A stretch of 25,981 nucleotides of DNA from DALYCO01 sp964535545. Its GTDB lineage: Bacteria > Patescibacteriota > Minisyncoccia > Phycocordibacterales > UBA9973. A model generated the notes under the pieces. It did not search any database and was not told where the DNA came from. It saw only the letters and a program-made list of their open reading frames with translations. Position numbers and translations under genes: made by a program. The stretch is from assembly GCA_964535545.1 (NCBI GenBank), contig CAZHUT010000008.1, positions 1 to 25,981 of the forward strand, in the 5' to 3' direction. Shown in pieces: positions 1 to 6,697 of this stretch. Position 1 is the first letter of the stretch, and each line of letters begins with the position of its first letter.

Positions 1-456
1 CATGGCACGCATACGCTATTTTGGATATGTGTAATCGGTGTTAAAGAAGATACGTCACTAAAAAGTCAAGAACATTTGGCGAATTTTGCTTCACCGTTTT
101 ATATCAATGATTATTTCTCTTATAAGCTAGACTATTCGACTGAACCGACGGGTGACATGCGTATTGCCCGATTTTCCGATCAGCACAATCACTACTATTC
201 CTATCTATACACGGCGCTCTACTTGAAAGAAGTGATGGCTCAATGGCAGCGAGCTGGCTTTCCGATTCACAACCGTCCTGAAATTCTTTCAACATTGTTC
301 AATCTTGGCTTTACCAAATCAGTGCCAAAATCTAATCCTGTTGTTGGCGGTGCGCCAATCACCGTAAACTCTGAAACGTATTCATTCGGCGGTCTCGCCG
401 GGCAATTCTATTATTCTGATGAGCTTCTGACTGAATTTCCGAGAGCCTTTAACTAG
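1..456 (+). CDS. C-terminal part of an unidentified protein (5' end outside window)
   Basis: The reading frame is open from base 1 to a TAG at 454-456 and encodes 151 residues. No in-frame ATG occurs near the left edge, so the true start lies upstream; the in-frame TTG at 76 is not a convincing start. The fragment is rich in aromatic residues and ends with a compact motif containing GGLAGQFYYSDELLTEFP. A central segment reading PEILSTLFNLGF, followed by NPVVGGAPI, faintly resembles the tail of DUF1402-type proteins, where a similar TLYN-like segment occurs; I treat this as a weak hint only. No membrane segment is visible in this part. The stop codon is followed directly by the -10 element of the next gene, so the two genes are packed but probably transcribed separately. 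Confidence 0.75.
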   Translation, partial: HGTHTLFWICVIGVKEDTSLKSQEHLANFASPFYINDYFSYKLDYSTEPTGDMRIARFSDQHNHYYSYLYTALYLKEVMAQWQRAGFPIHNRPEILSTLFNLGFTKSVPKSNPVVGGAPITVNSETYSFGGLAGQFYYSDELLTEFPRAFN

Positions 457-465
457 TGCTATCAT
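457..465 (+). promoter_or_regulatory. Extended -10 promoter for the delta-prime-like gene
   Basis: TGC plus TATCAT begins on the base after the TAG stop of the preceding gene and ends 6 nt before the ATG at 472. A start point 6-7 nt downstream of the -10 would be the start codon itself, giving a leaderless message. I see no clear -35. Confidence 0.5.
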
Positions 466-471
466 GATGTC

Positions 472-1155
472 ATGACACTTGCCCAATCGTTTGCCAATCT
501 CACCAATCCCCATCATTTCTATCTCGTCGAGGGCGCAGATGCTTTTTCAGCACAAGAATTGATAGGAATTTTGGCAGAGCAGGGCGTGAGTACTGTTGGT
601 GATGTGCGAGTGTTTAATTACGGTACGCTTGGCGTCGAAGAGGCTGCTGATATTCGCAATGCCCAAAATACATTTTCTGAATCGGGAAAATCGCAGTACT
701 TCATCGTAAGCGTTATTGCCATTACGCACGAAGCTCAGCAGGCACTGCTCAAAGTATTTGAAGAGCCGAGAGCAGATTCGCACTTCTTTTTGTTGATACC
801 AGAAGCAACCAGTATTTTGCCGACCGTAAAATCTCGCGCACAGTATGTGAAAATTTCAAGCGGGGAACTGAAGTATCTGGAAGAAGCCCAGGTATTCATC
901 CGTCAGGCAAAAAATCTCCGTTTGGATTTTGTGGCTGATTTTGTTAAATCGCACGAAGACGATGAATCTTCAGGTGAACTTCGGTTGCACGCATCCCAAT
1001 TTATCTTGGCGCTCATTAACGTCCTGCATAAAGATCCAAAAAATCTAATTCTTAAAAAAGATTTTCTCGCTGACGCTCTCACCATGCGCGGCTATCTCGA
1101 TAATCGCGGCGCTTCAGTCAAAATGATTCTTGAACATTTGGCGATCAGTCTATAA
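472..1155 (+). CDS. holB: DNA polymerase III delta-prime-like clamp-loader subunit
   Basis: The 227-residue product resembles the AAA+ part of delta-prime, which helps load the sliding clamp onto DNA during replication. The strongest segment is AQQALLKVFEEPRADSHFFL followed by ILPTVKSRAQ; it matches the clamp-loader core where an LLK..EEP helix precedes the SRC motif. Here SRC has become SRA. The N terminus has HHFYLVEG where active loaders have a P-loop, and no GKT is present, so it should not hydrolyse ATP; this is normal for delta-prime. There are no cysteines at all, so the family zinc module is missing. It is much shorter than the roughly 330 residues of the E. coli protein and probably lacks a full C-terminal collar domain. 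ATG 472 is chosen because the two earlier ATGs are out of frame. Family assignment is fairly secure; the delta versus delta-prime role is inferred. Confidence 0.78.
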   Translation: MTLAQSFANLTNPHHFYLVEGADAFSAQELIGILAEQGVSTVGDVRVFNYGTLGVEEAADIRNAQNTFSESGKSQYFIVSVIAITHEAQQALLKVFEEPRADSHFFLLIPEATSILPTVKSRAQYVKISSGELKYLEEAQVFIRQAKNLRLDFVADFVKSHEDDESSGELRLHASQFILALINVLHKDPKNLILKKDFLADALTMRGYLDNRGASVKMILEHLAISL

Positions 1156-1185
1156 AAAATAGCGCTACGTTGGAACGTCAGCGCT
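1152..1185 (-). terminator. Intrinsic terminator embedded in the end of the minus-strand membrane gene
   Basis: AGCGCT-ACGT pairs with ACGT-AGCGCT across a TGGA loop with one bulged base, a 10-bp stem. On the minus strand it is followed by ATTTTTTAT. The minus-strand TAG stop at 1165-1167 lies inside the stem, so the last codons double as terminator. On the plus strand no U-run follows it, so it is probably not a strong terminator for the delta-prime gene. Confidence 0.65.
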
Positions 1186-1764
1186 GTCAGTAATTTTCTT
1201 GGAATGTTTTTTAACACCACGGTAACTATAGTACATGGAAAGTATCTGAAACGTGGCAACCTCGCGTGCGGGAATTGGATTTGGTAGATGGAATAAAATC
1301 CATGCGGCAACAATATGCGATACACCGTTTGCAATCCAGCCAAGCTTTTTCCGGCTTGATTGTTCGTATGCAAGGAAGAATGATCCTCCGAGACCGAATG
1401 TGCATTGCAGTAATTGCAGCAGTGAAAATTTGGAATCGGTGAATGTTCGCAGTGTCAGAACCACGCAAGCAACGAAAGCGAAAGCGATAATTCCAAATTT
1501 AACGTTTCGCTGCGTCAGTTTCGATAATCCTTTGCTGTGAGTCGTTGTCAGATAGTAACCATACGCAATCAGTACTAATAAAAACACATGGTAGAGCGTC
1601 AGGGTAATCAATTTTTCATTCAGTACATACGGGGTGAGACAAGTGATGCCAATGGCGCCATATATCCAACCGATGCGGTTATCCTCGTACAATAATTTCT
1701 TGTTTACAAAAAGAATCAGCGCTCCGAAAAAAACGAGAGCTTCTCCATGCAGAAAATCAGGCAT
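1165..1764 (-). CDS. Seven-helix membrane protein, PnuC/YgjV-like layout, function unassigned
   Basis: The 199-residue product is almost entirely membrane-embedded, with about seven hydrophobic segments near residues 7-25, 31-48, 53-73, 90-106, 115-133, 141-158 and 170-184. The size, helix count and a final segment of the type AREVATFQILSMYYSYRG recall small transporters of the PnuC (nicotinamide riboside) or YgjV type. I do not see the specific substrate motifs that would settle it, so transport of a nucleoside or vitamin is speculation. It converges with the delta-prime-like gene with 9 nt between the stops, and its end is folded into a terminator. It has its own promoter with a good TTGACA box and is not in an operon with the TPM gene, which ends in a terminator upstream. 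ATG 1764 gives a leader of about 11 nt. Confidence 0.7.
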   Translation of the reverse strand: MPDFLHGEALVFFGALILFVNKKLLYEDNRIGWIYGAIGITCLTPYVLNEKLITLTLYHVFLLVLIAYGYYLTTTHSKGLSKLTQRNVKFGIIAFAFVACVVLTLRTFTDSKFSLLQLLQCTFGLGGSFFLAYEQSSRKKLGWIANGVSHIVAAWILFHLPNPIPAREVATFQILSMYYSYRGVKKHSKKITDSADVPT

Positions 1765-1781
1765 AAGCGAGTTTTCTTTTT

Positions 1782-1810
1782 ACACTAAAATATAAGTACT
1801 GATCTGTCAA
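1782..1810 (-). promoter_or_regulatory. Promoter of the seven-helix membrane gene
   Basis: On the minus strand TTGACA (plus 1805-1810) is followed after 17 nt by TAGTGT (plus 1782-1787). The -35 is perfect and the -10 weak. The predicted start is near 1775, a short leader before ATG 1764. Confidence 0.55.
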
Positions 1811-1819
1811 ACAAGACTT
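1806..1819 (-). promoter_or_regulatory. Shared 14-nt element over the -35 box, copy 1
   Basis: AAGTCTTGTTTGAC on the minus strand is identical to the element at 2797-2810 and includes the TTGAC of the -35. It carries a GTC-N6-GAC dyad. It may be an operator common to both minus-strand genes. Confidence 0.35.
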
Positions 1820-1825
1820 CTTTTT

Positions 1826-1858
1826 GCAAAAAAATATCCGGCTGCTTTTGCAACCGGA
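1826..1858 (-). terminator. Intrinsic terminator of the TPM-domain gene
   Basis: On the minus strand TCCGG-(A/C mismatch)-GCA pairs across a short A-rich loop and is followed by ATATTTTTTT. It lies 24 nt beyond the stop of the 1883-2755 gene and separates it from the promoter of the next minus-strand gene. Confidence 0.75.
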
Positions 1859-1882
1859 CATAATACTTTTCAATATTTAAAC

Positions 1883-2755
1883 TTAATCTCCAGCACCTCC
1901 TCCACCAAAGTCGCCACCGCCACCGAAGTCGGAAACTGAATCTGAAAAACTATCACCACTACTACTGCCGCTATCGAAGAAATAGTAACTGTCGCCACCA
2001 TCACCTGATAGCATTGCTCTAACAATAAGTGTCAATATAGCGCCCATAATGAAAGCTAAAATGATATAACCCCATGATGGATTAAAAACATCATTAGCTG
2101 CAGCGGCAAATCCAAATCCTCCGATTAACACTCCAAACCATATATTCAAGAAAGTTATAAACAGGGCAATCACCAGAATTACTAGTGCTTCAATGCCAAA
2201 CTTTTCCCAAAGGCTATTATTGTTTGCGCTAGTATGGTTTGACTGAAATTCATCGGCAAGTATTCGGGTCATGCGGTCTATGCCGGCATTTATACCTTCG
2301 TTGTATTTTTTTTCAGCAAACAACGGGTTGATAGTTTCTATAATTATTTGTTTCAGCTTTGCATCAGGTAGTGAACCTTCAATACCTCTACCAACGGCAA
2401 TGAACTTATGCTGTCCATTGTCGGTAATCAAGAATACAATTCCGTTATCTTTATCTTTATCTTTTTCGCCTAAGCCCCACGTGTGGCCGATATCTGTTGC
2501 GAGTTCGGCTCTCTCGCGTGTACCAATACTGCTGATTATAACAACAACAATGTGGGTTGAGGTCTCTTTACGGTAATTTTTCAGTTTAATTTGCAAGGCA
2601 TCGCGCTCAGCAGGAGAAATGAAATTCCCTACACAGTCATACACATAGCAGTCAGGTATAAATTGGGGAGTGTTGTATCCATCAAAGTGCGCGTTTTGGG
2701 CAAATGTGAACACATAGAAAAAATAAACAGAAAATAGTGCGAGTAGTTTTTTCAT
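1883..2755 (-). CDS. TPM-domain (YgcG-type) secreted, membrane-anchored protein
   Basis: The 290-residue protein has an N-terminal signal peptide (MKKLLALFSVYFFYVFTFAQ, cleavage near residue 19). A TPM domain spans about residues 40-170, marked by THIVVVIISSIG, a GLGEKDKDKDNGIVFLIT segment and GRGIEGSLPD. Two hydrophobic segments follow near 185-255, and the tail ends in a glycine run with two FGGGG motifs typical of YgcG proteins. The TPM fold is found in the envelope and in photosystem II repair proteins; its activity in YgcG members is not well defined, so I assign only an envelope location. It stands alone, with a promoter shared back-to-back with frr and its own terminator. No Shine-Dalgarno sequence precedes ATG 2755. 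Confidence 0.88.
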   Translation of the reverse strand: MKKLLALFSVYFFYVFTFAQNAHFDGYNTPQFIPDCYVYDCVGNFISPAERDALQIKLKNYRKETSTHIVVVIISSIGTRERAELATDIGHTWGLGEKDKDKDNGIVFLITDNGQHKFIAVGRGIEGSLPDAKLKQIIIETINPLFAEKKYNEGINAGIDRMTRILADEFQSNHTSANNNSLWEKFGIEALVILVIALFITFLNIWFGVLIGGFGFAAAANDVFNPSWGYIILAFIMGAILTLIVRAMLSGDGGDSYYFFDSGSSSGDSFSDSVSDFGGGGDFGGGGAGD

Positions 2756-2773
2756 AACAAGGTGTTTTTTTGC

Positions 2774-2801
2774 ATTATACTACAAAAGTGTGAAAAGTCA
2801 A
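2774..2801 (-). promoter_or_regulatory. Promoter of the TPM-domain gene
   Basis: On the minus strand TTGACT (plus 2796-2801) is followed after 16 nt by a perfect TATAAT (plus 2774-2779). The predicted start lies about 12 nt upstream of ATG 2755. Confidence 0.75.
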
Positions 2802-2810
2802 ACAAGACTT
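2795..2810. promoter_or_regulatory. Shared element, copy 2: dyad between divergent TPM and frr promoters
   Basis: AAGTC-AAACAA-GACTT is a 5-6-5 inverted repeat overlapping the minus-strand -35. Fourteen of its bases (2797-2810) repeat at 1806-1819. It also lies 22 nt upstream of the extended -10 of frr, so a protein bound here could touch both promoters. Confidence 0.4.
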
Positions 2811-2832
2811 TATCAAAATTTTAAGGGCAATA

Positions 2833-2841
2833 TGCTATACT
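2833..2841 (+). promoter_or_regulatory. Extended -10 promoter of frr
   Basis: TGC-TATACT is followed after 9 nt by ATG 2851. The predicted start falls 2-3 nt before that ATG, so the message is effectively leaderless. The in-frame ATG at 2842 lies between the -10 and the start point and would not be transcribed. Confidence 0.65.
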
Positions 2842-2850
2842 ATGCCGCAT

Positions 2851-3390
2851 ATGGCATACAATTTCAGCTCCGCAAAGGAAGAATTTAAAAAGGTTGAAGA
2901 ATGGCTCCGTAATGAATACGCCAGCCTTCATACTGGTCGCGCAACACCAATGGTACTTGATAGCGTCATGGTAGAAAGTTACGGCAGTTTTCAGCCGGTA
3001 AAAAATGTCGGCTCTATTTCAGTTGAAGATCCGAAAACATTGCGTGTAGTTCCTTGGGACAAATCTCAGATCAAAGAAATTGAAAAGGCAGTTCAGGCTG
3101 CAAATCTCGGACTCTCAGTGGCAACAGACGATCAGGGTCTCCGCGTTATTTTCCCAATGCTCACGACAGAAAATCGCCAGAAGCTTGTCAAAGTTTTGAA
3201 AGATAAAATGGAAGATGCTCGAATTTCCGTCCGTAAGGTTCGCGAAGCAACACAGGATGCCATCAAAGCAGCGGCACTTCCGGAAGATGATGCGTTCCGA
3301 GCAAAAGAAGATCTCCAGAAACTCGTTGATGAAGCAAATAGCGCACTCGAAGCAGTCTTTAGTAAAAAGGAAACTGAGGTAATGAACTAG
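2851..3390 (+). CDS. frr: Ribosome recycling factor
   Basis: The 179-residue protein acts with EF-G to split the post-termination ribosome. It shows the family pattern throughout: an N-terminal helix, LHTGRATPMVLDSVMVESYG (the family usually has RTGRA; the first Arg is His here), the beta domain with SVEDPKTLRVVPWD, and the long C-terminal helices with ISVRKVREATQDAIK and EDDAFRAKEDLQKL. The length is close to the usual 185. I start at ATG 2851 rather than the in-frame ATG at 2842, because the earlier one sits directly after the -10 element. The stop is one base before the start of rseP, so the two are probably translationally coupled. The usual upstream neighbour pyrH is absent. Confidence 0.97.
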   Translation: MAYNFSSAKEEFKKVEEWLRNEYASLHTGRATPMVLDSVMVESYGSFQPVKNVGSISVEDPKTLRVVPWDKSQIKEIEKAVQAANLGLSVATDDQGLRVIFPMLTTENRQKLVKVLKDKMEDARISVRKVREATQDAIKAAALPEDDAFRAKEDLQKLVDEANSALEAVFSKKETEVMN

Positions 3391-3391
3391 C

Positions 3392-4516
3392 ATGTCAGCG
3401 GCTCTCTTTGTCATCGGTTCTATTTTGCTCTTTGTACTGATTTTGTCCGTACTCGTCATTGCGCACGAGCTCGGACATTTTTTCGTTGCAAAGCGGTTTG
3501 GCGTGCGTGTCGATGAATTTGGTCTTGGCTATCCGCCAAAAGCAAAAAAACTTTTTACTTGGAAGGGAACAAAGTTTACTCTGAACTGGCTGCCATTTGG
3601 CGGTTTCGTTAAAATATTTGGCGAAGACGGAGCGGAGTTGGAAAGTCTTGCTCCTGAAGAGCAGAAGCAGAGTTTTGTTTCAAAGCCAAAATATGTGCAG
3701 GCTGCGGTTTTGGTTGCTGGTGTGGTGATGAATTTCCTCGTTGGCTGGATCCTGGTCAGTGGTCTCTACATGAAAGGGACAACAATTATTTTCGACGAAA
3801 CCCTCCCAGCAAAATATCTTACAGACACGCAGCTCTTTGTTGAAGCAGTTATTCCTGGTGCCCCTGCTGACAAAGCTGGACTACAGCCGGCAGATATTAT
3901 TTCTAGTGTTGTGCGTACAAATGACAAAGTAGCGCTCACCACATTTACACCAAAAGAACTTACGGCATTTGTCCGCGCCAGCGACGGTAAGAAACTTGAA
4001 TTTTCAATCGAGAGAAATGGGTTGGAATTGAATGTGCCCGTTACTCCGGCGATGAATTCCACTACTCATGCATATATGGTTGGCATCACGCCAAGTCTGG
4101 CCGGTAACATTCACCTGTCATTTTTCCAATCAATCGGACAAGGTTTTCGTTCTAGTATTTATCTCGTCAAGGAAACAGTTAGCGGTATTACTGGATTGAT
4201 TGCTCGTAAGGTTAGTATCGATGCAGTCTCTGGTCCTGTCGGCATGGTCAGTATGGTTGGTAGTGCGGCACGTATGGGAATTGATTACGTCATTCTCTTT
4301 GCGGCGCTCATTTCACTCTCGCTTGCAGTCATCAATCTCGTTCCATTTCCTGCGCTTGATGGTGGACGGTTGCTTTTCGTTATCATTGAAACAATTATCC
4401 GTCGACCGCTATCTTCCAAGGTGACTGGAATTTTAAATACAATAGGATTTTTCCTACTTATTGCCTTGATGTTGTTTGTGACCTATCACGACATTGTTCG
4501 GTTGATCGTAAAATAA
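3392..4516 (+). CDS. rseP: Site-2 intramembrane zinc metalloprotease RseP/RasP
   Basis: The 374-residue membrane protease cuts transmembrane segments, classically anti-sigma factors and leftover signal peptides. The first helix carries HELGH (His25, Glu26, His29), the zinc-binding and catalytic motif. Next come a membrane-re-entrant region with LPFGGFVKIFGEDG, a second helix near 105-130, one PDZ domain near residues 150-215 (family members may have two), and the third zinc ligand in NLVPFPALDGG (Asn315 to Asp323). SGPVGMVSMVG just before it is also typical. The start follows the frr stop by one base. It is followed by a strong hairpin. No anti-sigma substrate is visible nearby. Confidence 0.95.
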   Translation: MSAALFVIGSILLFVLILSVLVIAHELGHFFVAKRFGVRVDEFGLGYPPKAKKLFTWKGTKFTLNWLPFGGFVKIFGEDGAELESLAPEEQKQSFVSKPKYVQAAVLVAGVVMNFLVGWILVSGLYMKGTTIIFDETLPAKYLTDTQLFVEAVIPGAPADKAGLQPADIISSVVRTNDKVALTTFTPKELTAFVRASDGKKLEFSIERNGLELNVPVTPAMNSTTHAYMVGITPSLAGNIHLSFFQSIGQGFRSSIYLVKETVSGITGLIARKVSIDAVSGPVGMVSMVGSAARMGIDYVILFAALISLSLAVINLVPFPALDGGRLLFVIIETIIRRPLSSKVTGILNTIGFFLLIALMLFVTYHDIVRLIVK

Positions 4517-4550
4517 AAAACTTTCTTCAGCGGGGTACTGAAGAAAGTTT
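4511..4550. terminator. Perfect 13-bp hairpin between convergent rseP and the hypothetical gene
   Basis: AAACTTTCTTCAG pairs perfectly with CTGAAGAAAGTTT across a 7-nt loop (4531-4537). On the minus strand it is followed by TTTTTTATTTT, so it is a good terminator for the 4574-5197 gene. On the plus strand only the three T of the stem are followed by GGG, so it should be weaker for rseP. A second dyad, GTAAACA/TGTTTAC, overlaps the minus-strand stop. Confidence 0.8.
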
Positions 4551-4573
4551 GGGTAAACATTCTAAGTGAGTGT

Positions 4574-5197
4574 TTACTGAATACGTTGTTGTAAAGTGCA
4601 GTAATCCTTATACACGGTTGGTGCATGGTTTTTGATGGTATTTATTACCACATCGTAACCTGTCCATTCTTTATAACCGTCAATGTGTTCAAAAAATACC
4701 TCCACACTTGCGATACAGGCTTTTCTAGTTTCTGTATCTTCAATGGTTAAGTATGTGTGTTCAATTATTTGCAGCGCACCTTTATGGAAAGAAGTTTGAT
4801 TTAGACGGGTGTCGCCATTATTTACCTTTACATTCTGAAGTAACGGTATAGCCAACATTTTCTCACGAAATTTTTGTGCGAGCGGGCCGGTAGGTAGTGC
4901 CAGTTTTCCGTCCTGTTGAACAACAATTTCTGCCACGATGGTCCATTTTGGGTCAGGGCCGTTGGCTATGCTGTTAATTAATGACTCAAACATTAGTTTG
5001 TTCTGTTTGGGTTGTTGCTGTCGCTGATCAGCGGTATTCGTTGTTTTTTCCTCCTTACGTTTGAAGTAGTAGCGCAGCTGAAATATTTTAGTAGGAATAA
5101 CAAACAGTACAAATACGACAAGGCCGGTAAAAATGGTAAGTGCATCTTCTGTGCCCTTAGATGCAGCAGGGGTTGTTGGATTGTTGCTGGTTTTCAT
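4574..5197 (-). CDS. Hypothetical single-pass membrane protein
   Basis: I do not recognise this 207-residue protein. A short polar N-terminal tail is followed by one hydrophobic helix (about residues 20-38, LTIFTGLVVFVLFVIP), a basic stretch, and a glutamine-rich linker near 55-68. A soluble domain of about 130 residues follows, with mixed helix/strand character, a WTIVAEIVV segment and an IEHTYLTIEDTETRKACIAS segment. The topology suggests an anchored domain; which side of the membrane it faces is unclear, although the basic residues after the helix favour a cytoplasmic domain. It is divergent from the PurM-like gene, with -35 boxes 5 nt apart, and convergent with rseP. It has no obvious partner. 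Confidence 0.75.
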   Translation of the reverse strand: MKTSNNPTTPAASKGTEDALTIFTGLVVFVLFVIPTKIFQLRYYFKRKEEKTTNTADQRQQQPKQNKLMFESLINSIANGPDPKWTIVAEIVVQQDGKLALPTGPLAQKFREKMLAIPLLQNVKVNNGDTRLNQTSFHKGALQIIEHTYLTIEDTETRKACIASVEVFFEHIDGYKEWTGYDVVINTIKNHAPTVYKDYCTLQQRIQ

Positions 5198-5243
5198 GCG
5201 GTGAGTTGTTTTAAATATGCTGTTTTAAAATAGTGATAAAAAA

Positions 5244-5272
5244 ACAATAGGACACATTTTAGTAAAAGTCAA
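5244..5272 (-). promoter_or_regulatory. Promoter of the hypothetical minus-strand gene
   Basis: On the minus strand TTGACT (plus 5267-5272) and TATTGT (plus 5244-5249) are 17 nt apart. The predicted start near 5237 gives a leader of about 40 nt, long for this window. Confidence 0.55.
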
Positions 5273-5277
5273 ATGGG

Positions 5278-5305
5278 TTGACGGAGAGATTTTGCATGGT
5301 AATGT
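5278..5305 (+). promoter_or_regulatory. Promoter of the PurM-like gene
   Basis: TTGACG (5278-5283), a 16-nt spacer, then TAATGT (5300-5305) preceded by TGG as an extended -10. The predicted start is near 5312. This places the in-frame GTG at 5306 before the message and supports ATG 5348 as the start. Confidence 0.55.
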
Positions 5306-5347
5306 GTGGGTAATAATTTTAAAAAACAAGACAAAAAAAATTCTGCT

Positions 5348-6532
5348 ATGAGCACAGGAGCAAACGACAAACTTACGTACACGGGTTCAGGAGTTAATTA
5401 TGATCTTATGGATCCATTCAAGCGCCAAGCACAATTGGCTGCGCGCGAAACAGCAAATACACTTCTTCGGTTCGGCTACAAAGAAATTGAAGCAAGCCGT
5501 GGCGAGAGTGCCTACCTTGTTGATATTGGCAATATGATTTTAGCTATAGTCGAAGAAGGCCTCGGAACTAAAAACATTGTTGCTGATAATTATGACGAAG
5601 CGCAGACCCGCTCATCATATGCCACTATCGCTCAGGATACTGTTGCGATGATTGTTAACGACATGATAACGCTCGGCGCATTGCCGGTTTCGGTTGCCAT
5701 GCATTTGGCTGTTGGAGATTCTCGCTGGTTTAATGATGCAACGCGTGTAGAAGCACTGGTAGAGGGCTGGAAAAATGCCTGTATTGCTTCCGGTTGCACT
5801 TGGGGCTGTGGAGAAACTCCCACGCTTAAGGGGATTATAAACCCTGACCATGCAGTATTAAGTGGCTCAGCTGTAGGCATTATTCGCGATAAGAGTAAAA
5901 TGATTATTCCGCGCATTGCTGACAATGATGCCATATTGTTCGCTGAAAGTCTGGGTATCAATGCAAATGGATTAACTCTGGCGCGTGCAATTGCTGACCG
6001 CACAGATTCACCTTTCAAAATTTTGGCTAATTTGCTTTTTCCTAAAAAATTTCCACTGCGCGAGTTGGCGTATGGATATGACACGGAACTACCAGATGGT
6101 CAGACATACGGTGAAGCACTACTGCAGCCAACACATTTGTATGTGAAGCTGATTGAAGCGTGCCAGGAGGCTGATGTTGACCTGCATTATTTGGTAAACA
6201 TTACCGGGCATGGTTGGCGAAAGCTTATGCGTGCACCAGGCTTGTTTACGTATATCGTAACTGAGCTGCCAACAAAGCGTGAAATTTTTGAGTTCATGAT
6301 TAAGCATGGACCAATGGACCGCAAGGAGGCATACGGAAATTTAAATATGGGGGCCGGTTTTGCCTTATATGTGCCGCAATCTGACGTACAAAAGGTGATA
6401 TCGATTTCGAAAGAAATCAACACACCATACCGCGTGTACCAGGCAGGTTACATTAAGGAAAGCAAACAGCGCACCGTAGTTATCAAACCGGAGAACATTA
6501 CGTTCAAAGGCGAGGAACTGCAGGTTCGTTAA
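5348..6532 (+). CDS. purM: PurM-like protein (phosphoribosylformylglycinamidine cyclo-ligase family)
   Basis: The 394-residue product aligns along its length with AIR synthetase, which closes the imidazole ring in purine synthesis using ATP. Matching blocks in order: SGVNYDLMDPF near the N terminus, EEGLGTKN (family DGVGTK), QDTVAMIVNDMITLGALP, ACIASGCTWGCGETPTLKG (family GGET), a segment containing INANGLTLARAI, ALLQPTHLYVKLI, and NITGHGWRKLMR (family LTGGG). It has an extra segment near residues 225-260 and loses some glycines and acidic residues, for example DG to EG and GGET to GCGET. It is a clear family member but divergent, and no other purine gene is in the window. The related folds of PurL, SelD and ThiL are less likely. 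The leader is about 36 nt and A-rich, without a Shine-Dalgarno sequence. Confidence 0.8.
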   Translation: MSTGANDKLTYTGSGVNYDLMDPFKRQAQLAARETANTLLRFGYKEIEASRGESAYLVDIGNMILAIVEEGLGTKNIVADNYDEAQTRSSYATIAQDTVAMIVNDMITLGALPVSVAMHLAVGDSRWFNDATRVEALVEGWKNACIASGCTWGCGETPTLKGIINPDHAVLSGSAVGIIRDKSKMIIPRIADNDAILFAESLGINANGLTLARAIADRTDSPFKILANLLFPKKFPLRELAYGYDTELPDGQTYGEALLQPTHLYVKLIEACQEADVDLHYLVNITGHGWRKLMRAPGLFTYIVTELPTKREIFEFMIKHGPMDRKEAYGNLNMGAGFALYVPQSDVQKVISISKEINTPYRVYQAGYIKESKQRTVVIKPENITFKGEELQVR

Positions 6533-6552
6533 TTAAGATTAGTGGGGCTATC

Positions 6553-6596
6553 AATACCTCGGTTCGTCAGTAATGGCGGCCGGGGTTATTTTTTTT
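6553..6596 (+). terminator. Probable intrinsic terminator after the PurM-like gene
   Basis: AATACCTCGG (6553-6562) pairs imperfectly (one G-U pair, one bulge) with CCGGGGTTATT (6580-6590) across a 17-nt loop, followed by a run of eight T. Confidence 0.6.
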
Positions 6597-6614
6597 GCTT
6601 ATTTTCAAAATATG

Positions 6615-6634
6615 TGCTATTATTTTGATATAAG
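6615..6634 (+). promoter_or_regulatory. Promoter region of typA, two candidate extended -10 boxes
   Basis: TGC-TATTAT (6615-6623) and TGA-TATAAG (6626-6634) both fit an extended -10. The second gives a start near 6641 and a leader of about 57 nt. Confidence 0.5.
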
Positions 6635-6640
6635 AAAGAC

Positions 6641-6661
6641 ATGCCAATTGCGGCATTTTTT
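6641..6661 (+). terminator. Attenuator-like hairpin in the typA leader
   Basis: ATGCC-AATTGC-GGCAT forms a short stem followed at once by TTTTTT and more T-rich sequence, the form of a small intrinsic terminator. It lies between the predicted transcription start and ATG 6698. The stem is only 5 bp, so termination would be partial or conditional. Confidence 0.4.
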
Positions 6662-6697
6662 GTTTGTATCAACTAACCAAGTAACCCCAAAAGAATC

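Noticed and set aside
1092..1373. Other open frames overlapping recognised genes, such as 1092-1373 minus and 7354-7725 minus
   Set aside because: They lie antisense or out of frame to clear genes, have no start signals, and show low-complexity or unnatural composition.
2842..2850. ATG 2842 as the frr start
   Set aside because: It immediately follows the TATACT -10 and would precede the transcription start; the family alignment fits ATG 2851.
5306..5347. GTG 5306 as start of the PurM-like gene
   Set aside because: It directly follows the predicted -10 and adds a low-complexity Lys/Asn stretch not found in the family.
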